DNA of 5,128 nucleotides. Origin: Bacteroidota bacterium. GTDB taxonomy: Bacteria > Bacteroidota > Ignavibacteria > Ignavibacteriales > Ignavibacteriaceae. Below, piece after piece: positions 1-4,867 of this stretch. The translations under genes were made by a program, and so were the position numbers. Position 1 is the stretch's first letter; each line of letters starts with the position of its first letter. Where the stretch lies: NCBI GenBank assembly GCA_021796135.1, contig JAJYOQ010000321.1, forward strand, positions 1 to 5,128, written 5' to 3'. The notes beneath the pieces are model-generated. The model was not told the DNA's origin, did no database searches, and saw only the letters and a list, made by a program, of their open reading frames with translations.

Positions 1-416
1 AATGATAATCTACCTAATACCATATTTCCATCATGAATAGCATTCCCGAAGTTCCAATCTTTTTTATATATCTCTGATAATTTCAACAATTCTTCAGAGT
101 AGTGTTTTGCTTTAGAATAATGATTTGTATTAAATGATATTTTACATGCGTAAGCAAGAATATAAAATCTTTCAGGGCCATAAGAATTTTTAAGAAGAGA
201 ATCTATTTTATTATACTTTTCTTTCTCATCGTTTAGTTTGATAATTGCAACATACTTACTTAGTACAGGACTACTCGCTAATGCATTGGACATTTCAAAA
301 TCAATATTTCGATTTATTGCATTATTAAGCGAATCTGGAGATAACTCTTGGGAATTTACACTAATATTAAAAATGAAAACTAAAATTAAAAAGATTAGAT
401 TATTATGAACTTTCAT
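1..416 (-). CDS. Exported TPR-like protein, C-terminus outside window (cassette 4)
   Basis: This is the first 138 codons of a gene running off the left edge. The ATG at 416-414 follows a good ribosome binding site (AGGAG, 423-427, six bases upstream). Residues 1-22 form a signal peptide: Lys and His near the start, a hydrophobic stretch (LIFLILVFIF), then polar NSQ. The rest is helical, with helix pairs resembling tetratricopeptide repeats, including YSKAKHYSEELLKLSEIY (about residues 100-117) and then GNAIHDGNMVLGRL near the window edge. From memory, a GNAIHxGNxVLGR motif recurs in uncharacterised TPR-like proteins of several environmental phyla; I could not verify this. It is probably periplasmic or surface-exposed, perhaps a protein-interaction scaffold. 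No specific function can be assigned. The gene sits immediately after attC 3, with only 19 bases between the core site and the ATG, so it opens the fourth cassette. Confidence 0.75.
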   Translation of the reverse strand, partial: MKVHNNLIFLILVFIFNISVNSQELSPDSLNNAINRNIDFEMSNALASSPVLSKYVAIIKLNDEKEKYNKIDSLLKNSYGPERFYILAYACKISFNTNHYSKAKHYSEELLKLSEIYKKDWNFGNAIHDGNMVLGRLS

Positions 417-422
417 TGTGTT

Positions 423-427
423 CTCCT
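423..427 (-). promoter_or_regulatory. Ribosome binding site of the TPR-like gene
   Basis: AGGAG on the minus strand, six bases before the ATG. It is the strongest Shine-Dalgarno in the window and fixes the start of the truncated signal-peptide protein. It lies just inside the start of cassette 4, so the cassette brings its own translation signal. Confidence 0.75.
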
Positions 428-642
428 TTCATAGCATATAACGGCGTGGCCAATAAGCGGCGCCCCAGAACAGCAATGCCACTTAAAAACAACTGCCGAA
501 GATTAAGCCGTAGGTGCGTAACTTGTTTTCATACTCACCGAAGGCAAGTTTATTAATTAGAACGACTACTTTAAACAAGTTAGCCGAAACGGAACAACTA
601 ACTCAAAACTTCTAAAATGTTAAATGCGAAAACAGCTTGCCC

Positions 643-651
643 CGCTCTGCG
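643..651. repeat. Left 9-bp target-site duplication of the MITE
   Basis: CGCTCTGCG directly left of the element, identical to 957-965. Moving the boundary by even a few bases destroys the match, so the element ends are unambiguous although the palindrome GCGCATAGG/CCTATGCGC appears to extend outward. Confidence 0.9.
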
Positions 652-956
652 CATAGGCGTCAACTTAATATTTCTTCTAAACTCCCTAACCTTTGTAATC
701 ACTTGTATTTAACGTACTAAATGTATTTATTTATCCTCTACGAGGATAGTTTATTTGTTGGATTAATTTGTTTCTACAATAATCAAACATCTACGATGTT
801 TTTAGACCTCGTAGAGGTCAAATTATTGTAGGAAAGGTTTATTTTACATTGGCAAATCCTCGTAGAGGATTAACAAATTCCTCAGTATTTACGCTATTCT
901 ATTATAATATTATCCTCAATATTGTAATGTAACAGATTCTTAGGTTGACGCCTATG
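652..956. mobile_element. 305-bp MITE with IS4/IS231-like ends, inserted in attC 3
   Basis: A non-coding element bounded by terminal inverted repeats. The first 13 bases (CATAGGCGTCAAC) are identical at both ends, and 17 of 19 match over 652-670 and 938-956. It is flanked by a perfect 9-bp direct repeat (CGCTCTGCG), the mark of transposition. It has no ORF, so it would need a transposase supplied in trans. The ends (CATnnnCGTCAACTTAA) resemble IS231-type ends of the IS4 family as I remember them (CATGCCCATCAACTTAAG). That family link is inference; the element boundaries and duplication are seen directly. The core (about 726-880) is an imperfect large inverted repeat containing four short palindromes. 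The rebuilt empty site is a perfect hairpin, CCCCGC-TCT-GCGGGG, within the attC. Confidence 0.88.
732..871. repeat. Four small palindromes arranged as a mirror image inside the MITE
   Basis: There are four perfect 15- to 17-bp palindromes with a 3-base spacer. The outer pair is ATCCTC-TAC-GAGGAT (core 733-747; 732-748 with flanking T/A) and its reverse complement with spacer GTA (core 856-870; 855-871 with flanks). The inner pair is AAACATC-TAC-GATGTTT (785-801) and GACCTC-GTA-GAGGTC (805-819). Between them, CTACAATAAT (774-783) is repeated inverted at 822-831. The pairs share a centre near 802, close to the geometric midpoint of the element (804). Single-stranded DNA or RNA could therefore fold either as four small hairpins or as one long hairpin. 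Function is unknown. Confidence 0.85.
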
Positions 957-965
957 CGCTCTGCG
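957..965. repeat. Right 9-bp target-site duplication of the MITE
   Basis: CGCTCTGCG directly right of the element, identical to 643-651. With GGG at 966-968 it completes the original target hairpin CCCCGC-TCT-GCGGGG once the insert is removed. Confidence 0.9.
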
Positions 966-998
966 GGGACGTCCGCTTGATTTGCTGTTAGGCATTTT

Positions 999-1769
999 TT
1001 AGCTACTATAATTTATTAAAAGATTTCTTTTGTTCACTTTGAACCCATACTTTTTTGAGTATCTAATAGTGTATATGACTGTTATTATAATGGTAATTAG
1101 TCTAAATAAATTAGTAATATTATTTCCGATTGCTCCAGGAACATTTGTCTGAAAAATAGTCCAAGACAAATTCATTAATACGTGTAACCAAATAGCGACC
1201 CATAAGTTAGTATTATGTTCTATATACAACCAGGCAAACCAGGCACTGCCCATAAATGTTACTAAAAATGTTCCGGCAGCACTTAATAAATTATGGCTTT
1301 GATATAAATGCCCGATTCCAAAAAATATTGAAGCTATGATTGAAGCTGGAATAAATCCCCATCGTTCTCTTCTGAACAACTGTCCGAATAAATAACCCCG
1401 AAATAATATTTCTTCCATAACTGGCCCAATGAAGACGACAAACAAAGTATAAAATGAGAATATATTGTTTGAAAATTTGAATAGTATTGCAGAACTCACT
1501 GTCATAGGCAAGGTAGCAACAAAACCAAACAGAAGTCCTTTTGAAAATCCTTTGTTTAAGCCTAACTCAGTTATTATACCATTTATGTTAAGTTTATGTA
1601 AAAAGTATATTGAAACGGTTATGATAATAGCTATAAAAAGATAGACAAGTATAATTTCAAAAACAGTATCCTTTGTTAAATTCAGAATAGCCAGGTGGTA
1701 TTCCATAATATAGAAACATAAGAGGAAACTTATAACGATCGAAATTGATCTTAATATTCTTTTTGTCAT
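999..1769 (-). CDS. CPBP-family intramembrane metalloprotease (second gene of cassette 3)
   Basis: A 256-residue polytopic membrane protein of the CPBP/Abi (type II CAAX prenyl endopeptidase-like, Rce1) family. The three family motifs are complete: EExxxR at 119-124 (EEILFR), FxxxH at 150-154 (FGIGH) and HxxxN at 196-200 (HVLMN). The glutamate and histidines form the presumed active site within the membrane. Hydrophobic segments lie at about 8-28, 37-57, 78-98, 105-118, 137-152, 162-183 and 219-236. Length is normal and the gene looks intact. In bacteria, relatives process peptides, confer bacteriocin self-immunity or have unknown substrates; none can be chosen here. It starts 25 bases after the ICMT-like gene on the same strand, with only a weak GGA before the ATG, so it is probably co-translated with it. 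It ends five bases before attC 3. Confidence 0.9.
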   Translation of the reverse strand: MTKRILRSISIVISFLLCFYIMEYHLAILNLTKDTVFEIILVYLFIAIIITVSIYFLHKLNINGIITELGLNKGFSKGLLFGFVATLPMTVSSAILFKFSNNIFSFYTLFVVFIGPVMEEILFRGYLFGQLFRRERWGFIPASIIASIFFGIGHLYQSHNLLSAAGTFLVTFMGSAWFAWLYIEHNTNLWVAIWLHVLMNLSWTIFQTNVPGAIGNNITNLFRLITIIITVIYTIRYSKKYGFKVNKRNLLINYSS

Positions 1770-1794
1770 AGTAATATCCGTTAACGATGATGAA

Positions 1795-2361
1795 TTAATA
1801 TACCCAAGGAATTAATTTCCAGGTTTCTTTACAATACTCTAAATAATCATTTCCAAATGTGTCATTTAAAGCCCGTTCTTCTATTTGAATACGGTTAACA
1901 AGAACAAATGTGATTGGAATAAGCAAAACAATAATCGATATTAAATTACTTACTCGTATTCCTAAACCAAAGAACGATAAGAGCATTCCCAAATAAGAAG
2001 GATGACGTATATATTTGTATATACCGGTTTGAATAATAATATGATCCGTTTGTATTGCAACATTAACAGTAAAAAATCGACGTAGAGTTAATATAGCCAC
2101 CCAGCGAACCACAAGACCTAATACAATAAGAATTAAGCCACTCAATTGAATAAGATAGAGATTAATATTTATATGTCCGTACTGTGTAAACGAAATTAAA
2201 ATTCCGACTAGAACTGAAGTATATATTACAAGATTTAATCTCTTCACAGACCCTAAATCTTTATCTTGACTATCGTTTTTAGAACGACGTAAAAACTGCA
2301 AGAGAATTTCAGTCACAATCCAGAAAACACAAACAATTATAAATAGATTACTTGTTTTCAT
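1795..2361 (-). CDS. Isoprenylcysteine carboxyl methyltransferase (ICMT)/PEMT-like membrane methyltransferase (cassette 3)
   Basis: A 188-residue integral membrane protein with the C-terminal signature of the ICMT/phospholipid methyltransferase superfamily. GIYKYIRHPSYLG (113-125) holds the RHPxYxG motif, which in the family lines the S-adenosylmethionine pocket. IEERALNDTFGNDYLEYC (160-177) holds the conserved paired glutamates and FGxxYxxY, followed by LIPW. Hydrophobic segments lie at about 5-24, 44-60, 68-92, 122-136 and 138-156. It probably transfers a methyl group from SAM to a membrane-embedded or lipid-like substrate, which cannot be told from sequence. Bacterial members usually lack prenylated protein partners. 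The ATG is only 22 bases inside the cassette boundary and is preceded by AT-rich sequence without a clear Shine-Dalgarno. No attC separates it from the CPBP gene downstream, so both travel together. Confidence 0.88.
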   Translation of the reverse strand: MKTSNLFIIVCVFWIVTEILLQFLRRSKNDSQDKDLGSVKRLNLVIYTSVLVGILISFTQYGHININLYLIQLSGLILIVLGLVVRWVAILTLRRFFTVNVAIQTDHIIIQTGIYKYIRHPSYLGMLLSFFGLGIRVSNLISIIVLLIPITFVLVNRIQIEERALNDTFGNDYLEYCKETWKLIPWVY

Positions 2362-2377
2362 TTTTATAATTTATAAT

Positions 2378-2585
2378 GCCTAACGGCTTTGTGGCTAAGG
2401 CGCAGCCCATAACTACAATGCCGTACTTGTTAAATAATTTTTATAATTACGAAAAACTTTTATAGCACGACTACCTTGAACAAGGAACTTGAAACGGAAC
2501 GACTGACCTGAAAATCTCTAAAATGCCGAATGCGAAAACAGTTTACCCCGATTTAATCGGGGCTGTCGGCTTGAGGACGTTATAC
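2378..2585 (-). other. attC: attC site 2 (208 bp)
   Basis: Recombination site ending cassette 2. In gene direction R'' is GTATAAC (2585-2579) and R' is GTTAGGC (2384-2378). On the bottom strand, L'' (2560-2575) pairs with L' (2395-2408): GGGCTG with CAGCCC, then CGGCTT with AAGGCG (one mismatch), then AG with CT. T2566 and G2573 stay unpaired with six bases between them. The loop carries a 7-bp hairpin CCCCGAT-TTA-ATCGGGG (2546-2562), the palindrome CCTTGAACAAGG (2474-2485), and the box CTAAAATGCCGAATGCGAA (2518-2536), identical in attC 1. The GC-rich hairpin lies behind the TlpA-like gene but has no T-run on either side, so I read it as part of attC and not as a terminator. The site fills nearly all of the gene-free stretch 2362-2604. 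Confidence 0.9.
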
Positions 2586-2604
2586 CTATTCTTAAATGAT
2601 TCAT

Positions 2605-3708
2605 TTATTCTTTTAATAATTTTCTTATATCTTTTTCTATTTGTTTACTAAATCCAAAATATTCTTTTTTGATTATTCCGTTTTTGTTAATAAGAAAATA
2701 TCTCGGGAAACTGTCTACACCATATTTATCTAAAACATATTTATTCCCAATCAATGAGGCGAACGTAATCTTTAATTTTTCAATCAATTTTTTTGCATAT
2801 GCAGTATCTTGTGTTACTATTCCGATAACATCTATTTTATTAGAGTACTTTTGGAACAAAGATTCAACCTTCGGCATTGACTCCACACAATAACCACACC
2901 ATACTTCCCAAAAATCTAACAATGTTATTTTACTATTATGAATATCAGACAAATTATGTGCATCTAATAATTGGGGAAGCGTAAAATCGGGAGCTGCTTT
3001 ATTTGTTAAGTTTTTTTCTTCCTTCTTTTCTTTCGACGGGAGCATTGTATATGAAGCTAAACCACGTTCAATTTTTTGAATTGAGGTAGTAACGTCATCG
3101 TTTATTTTTAAATCACTCAGAATAAATGTAAATGAGTACCGACTGGCAAGGTAAAAACCAGACATAGTAAACTCTACCGGAAGAAATGTCTGTTTATTTA
3201 GTGCGATTATTTTTCTGAAATTTGTATATGGTGGGTCATCCTTAAACTGGTATTCAATTATATAATTCTTACTTGTATCACTCGATAGTATAACTTTAGA
3301 AAATTTATTATCAGAAGAAAAAACCATTTCTGCAATTCTCATAACCATCTGCTCGCCGGGAGCGCCTTTTACTGACTTCACAAGTTGATAAGTCTTTTTT
3401 GTGCTATCAATAACAAAGCTATTAATTCCATCATATATATTTTGGTAATTAGGATAGTTAAAGCATTTACCGAAGAAATAATAACCAAAAGCGTTGTCTT
3501 GTTTTTCCCTTCTAATTAATGCATAACCTTTAATTGAGCGAGTTTTACCGGTTGAGAATGTATCTATCCTTTGAACATTGTATTCTAATTTATAAATATT
3601 TCGCTGAACCTCAGAAAATCTTTTAAGGATGGAATCCAACTCGGTGTCTTTTACATTTTGTGGAAAAATATGGATTACTGAAAAGAGAATGATAAATAAT
3701 ATTTTCAT
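2605..3708 (-). CDS. Secreted TlpA/thioredoxin-like disulfide oxidoreductase with N-terminal extra domain (cassette 2)
   Basis: A 367-residue exported protein with two parts. Residues 1-17 form a signal peptide ending near FPQ, with no lipobox cysteine. Residues 20-222 form a beta-rich domain with repeated short strands, loosely like lipoprotein-carrier/LolA-type folds; I do not recognise the family. After a charged linker (KEKKEEKN, 226-233) comes a TlpA/redoxin domain: APDFTL (239-244), then FWEVWCGYC (266-274) with active-site CGYC at 271-274, and a cis-proline in SFPRYFLI (Pro335). The redox site is therefore intact. It probably reduces or exchanges disulfides in the periplasm, perhaps on a substrate held by the N-terminal domain. 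The ATG has AGGG (3717-3720) eight bases upstream. The gene lies alone between attC 1 and attC 2. Confidence 0.88.
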   Translation of the reverse strand: MKILFIILFSVIHIFPQNVKDTELDSILKRFSEVQRNIYKLEYNVQRIDTFSTGKTRSIKGYALIRREKQDNAFGYYFFGKCFNYPNYQNIYDGINSFVIDSTKKTYQLVKSVKGAPGEQMVMRIAEMVFSSDNKFSKVILSSDTSKNYIIEYQFKDDPPYTNFRKIIALNKQTFLPVEFTMSGFYLASRYSFTFILSDLKINDDVTTSIQKIERGLASYTMLPSKEKKEEKNLTNKAAPDFTLPQLLDAHNLSDIHNSKITLLDFWEVWCGYCVESMPKVESLFQKYSNKIDVIGIVTQDTAYAKKLIEKLKITFASLIGNKYVLDKYGVDSFPRYFLINKNGIIKKEYFGFSKQIEKDIRKLLKE

Positions 3709-3716
3709 TTTTATTT

Positions 3717-3720
3717 CCCT
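3717..3720 (-). promoter_or_regulatory. Ribosome binding site of the TlpA-like gene
   Basis: AGGG on the minus strand, within AAAGGGAAAT, eight bases before the ATG at 3708-3706. It supports that start, which also gives a proper signal peptide. Confidence 0.6.
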
Positions 3721-3754
3721 TTGTACTAAAACAATTTCTTTTTCAATTCAATAG

Positions 3755-3943
3755 GTATAACGAAGTTGCCGCTAACCGGCAGCCCAGAGCAAGAATGCCG
3801 AAGAGGGCAACTACTTTTTAATTACTAAAAATTTTTCTTAGAACTAATTACCTTGAACAAGACTGCCGACACGAACTAACCAAGCCGAAAATTACTAAAA
3901 TGCCGAATGCGAATAAGCTGTCCGGTTGAGCGGCTGGTTAGGC
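3755..3943 (-). other. attC: attC site 1 (189 bp), the best-formed of the three
   Basis: Recombination site ending cassette 1. In gene direction R'' is GCCTAAC (3943-3937) and R' is GTTATAC (3761-3755). On the bottom strand, L'' at 3917-3934 pairs with L' (GCCGCTAACCGGCAGC, 3768-3783) over 16 perfect base pairs, leaving only T3921 and G3928 unpaired with six bases between them. Extrahelical T and G on the bottom strand are what IntI uses to choose strand and orientation in studied attC sites. The 133-nt loop holds CTTGAACAAG (3852-3861) and the box CTAAAATGCCGAATGCGAA (3895-3913). With short spacers it accounts for the gene-free stretch 3709-3949. Confidence 0.92.
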
Positions 3944-4724
3944 AACTTTCTATAATTTCATAGCTACAAGGAGAATTACAAAAATATGAAAACTCATATG
4001 AGCAACTATCGCTGATTCAATACCTCGTTTCCAAAACAACCAACCCCAAAGAAAAGTAACGATAAATATTGTCGCTATTGACCAAATCGGATTTGTTATT
4101 CCAAACCTTATTAAAATGAATGTATGCCCACTCGCAAAAAGTATTTGGGATAAGATAATACCAGACCAGATTAATGACTTCTTTGGGACTCCTACTCCTT
4201 TTTGACCAAGTCGCCACAATGTCCACACAATCAATGTCATAATTCCCCAACGTATTACAATTTCTTCGTAGATACCTCCAAATATCCTCGATACTTGTGG
4301 AACCGAGTTAAGATATGCAATATAATCTGGCGCTATCAAGTATGCAATGATTGCTCCAGATATTCCAATTGGCACACCATAAACAAATTGACTTCTCAGA
4401 ATCAGCCATAAACTATTTTTTGTAGATGAAATTTCATCAAAGATAGTTTTAAAACCAATTCGCTTTGTAAGCGTTGTTCCTATTGCCGCACAAATGCAAA
4501 CGAATACAACGGATTGTAAAAGACTTAAAATGATGATTGTACTTGTTGAATATTTCAATAAAACTTTAGAAGGAATAATTTTTATGACAAATTGCAGTAA
4601 AGATAATACTCCCACTATCCCTAGTACAGAAGTATAGATAAAGTTATATTGCCATTGTTTTCTTAAATATTTTTTTTCTATCGAATTAGTATTCATAAAT
4701 TCACCGAATTAAAAAGTTGCCTAA
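3761..4724 (-). mobile_element. Gene cassette 1 (CPBP protease), next to attI
   Basis: A 964-bp unit from T4724 to G3761 in gene direction. It starts TTAGGC and its attC starts with the complementary GCCTAAC. Its place beside the integrase marks it as the most recently acquired cassette, if insertion here follows the usual attI x attC rule. Confidence 0.85.
3950..4696 (-). CDS. CPBP-family intramembrane metalloprotease (cassette 1)
   Basis: A 248-residue polytopic membrane protein of the CPBP/Abi family, distinct from the CPBP of cassette 3. EExxxR is at 144-149 (EEIVIR) and FxxxH at 187-191 (FASGH). The third motif is HMSFH at 233-237, with histidine where the other copy has asparagine. Hydrophobic segments lie at about 18-40, 52-76, 97-122, 138-160, 174-195, 203-222 and 228-247. 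Catalysis would use the glutamate and histidines, with a bound metal or activated water. The substrate is unknown; immunity to peptides or processing of a membrane protein are options from the family. The ATG has GGTGA (4701-4705) four bases upstream, a weak binding site. The gene is the first cassette after attI, the position with best expression in studied integrons, and stops six bases before attC 1. Confidence 0.88.
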   Translation of the reverse strand: MNTNSIEKKYLRKQWQYNFIYTSVLGIVGVLSLLQFVIKIIPSKVLLKYSTSTIIILSLLQSVVFVCICAAIGTTLTKRIGFKTIFDEISSTKNSLWLILRSQFVYGVPIGISGAIIAYLIAPDYIAYLNSVPQVSRIFGGIYEEIVIRWGIMTLIVWTLWRLGQKGVGVPKKSLIWSGIILSQILFASGHTFILIRFGITNPIWSIATIFIVTFLWGWLFWKRGIESAIVAHMSFHIFVILLVAMKL

Positions 4725-4725
4725 C
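4719..4725 (-). other. attI: Probable attI core (cassette insertion point)
   Basis: GTTAGGC on the minus strand at the junction between the integrase side and the first cassette. It fits the GTTRRRY core, with the crossover expected between G4725 and T4724. Upstream, GTATAA directly abuts it and may be part of the second, inverted IntI-binding box (consensus RYYYAAC). No L''/L' hairpin arms are found here, as expected for attI in contrast to attC. The full extent of attI cannot be set from sequence alone. Confidence 0.7.
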
Positions 4726-4867
4726 TTATACTTATGCTGAACGTGTTATTTATTTAAGGAACATAGATATGCGCTCAGCTGCATATATGTATTCCATTTC
4801 TTAGCAAAATTCTCCAAATTCATGATATTTAAAAATAGGGTCTGCTTACTATCGTTCCATTAGTTTT
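4726..4867. other. Leader between integrase gene and first cassette; gene-free
   Basis: A 142-bp AT-rich stretch with no ORF. It should contain most of attI and possibly a cassette promoter (Pc), but I find no convincing promoter. TTTG (4815-4818, minus) and TACATATATG (4791-4782, minus) resemble Bacteroidota-type elements, but their spacing of 23 bases is off. It holds one inverted repeat, ATATGC (4767-4772) and GCATAT (4781-4786), around an 8-base loop. No T-run follows, so it does not look like a terminator for the integrase gene. Confidence 0.5.

Larger units (their letters stand above)
436..993 (-). other. attC: attC site 3, interrupted by a MITE
   Basis: Recombination site ending cassette 3. 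In gene direction it runs from R'' (GCCTAAC, 993-987) to R' (GTTATAT, 442-436). Removing the 305-bp insert and one copy of the 9-bp duplication leaves a 244-bp site. The bottom-strand L'' (965-982) pairs with L' (452-466, AATAAGCGGCGCCCC) over 15 bases. A969, T972 and G979 stay unpaired; the T and G are six bases apart, as in the other two sites. Internal boxes shared with attC 1 and 2 include CTAAAATGTTAAATGCGAA (612-630, two differences) and the motif at 568-580. All recombination arms are intact, so the insert lies wholly in the terminal loop. Together with the 417-435 spacer, this accounts for the gene-free stretch 417-998. Confidence 0.88.
442..2383 (-). mobile_element. Gene cassette 3 (ICMT-like + CPBP, with MITE)
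   Basis: The unit between two G^TT recombination points, in gene direction from T2383 to G442 (1942 bp, about 1628 bp without the insert and one target repeat). It starts TTAGGC and its attC begins GCCTAAC, the exact complement, so the excised circle would have matched cores. It carries two ORFs, where most cassettes carry one. Confidence 0.82.
2384..3760 (-). mobile_element. Gene cassette 2 (TlpA-like)
   Basis: A 1377-bp unit from T3760 to G2384 in gene direction. It begins TTATAC and its attC begins GTATAAC, its exact complement. It differs from the TTAGGC/GCCTAAC pair of cassettes 1 and 3, so the matching is cassette-specific and not just a shared consensus. Confidence 0.88.

Noticed and set aside
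732..871. CRISPR array
   Set aside because: The repeats are short palindromes in alternating orientation with unequal spacing, not direct repeats with uniform spacers, and no cas gene is present.
1770..1794. Remnant attC between the ICMT-like and CPBP genes
   Set aside because: The gap contains GTTAACG, which only partly fits GTTRRRY, and there are no arms or shared boxes; 25 bases are too few to support a remnant.
2546..2562. GC-rich hairpin CCCCGAT-TTA-ATCGGGG as a Rho-independent terminator of the TlpA-like gene
   Set aside because: No T-run follows on either strand, and the hairpin falls within attC 2 at the same place as the CCCCGC/GCGGGG hairpin of attC 3, so it is part of the recombination site.
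2669..2893. 74-codon plus-strand ORF
   Set aside because: It lies antisense within the TlpA domain of the cassette 2 gene, whose motifs show the minus strand is coding; it has no binding site or recognisable motif.
4017..4250. 77-codon minus-strand ORF
   Set aside because: It is an alternative frame inside the cassette 1 CPBP gene, whose EExxxR, FxxxH and HxxxH motifs define the real frame.
4202..4411. 69-codon plus-strand ORF
   Set aside because: It is antisense to the cassette 1 CPBP gene and has no supporting signal.
4782..4818. Bacteroidota-type Pc promoter (TTTG plus TACATATATG)
   Set aside because: The 23-base spacing is too long and the downstream element fits poorly to TAnnTTTG.
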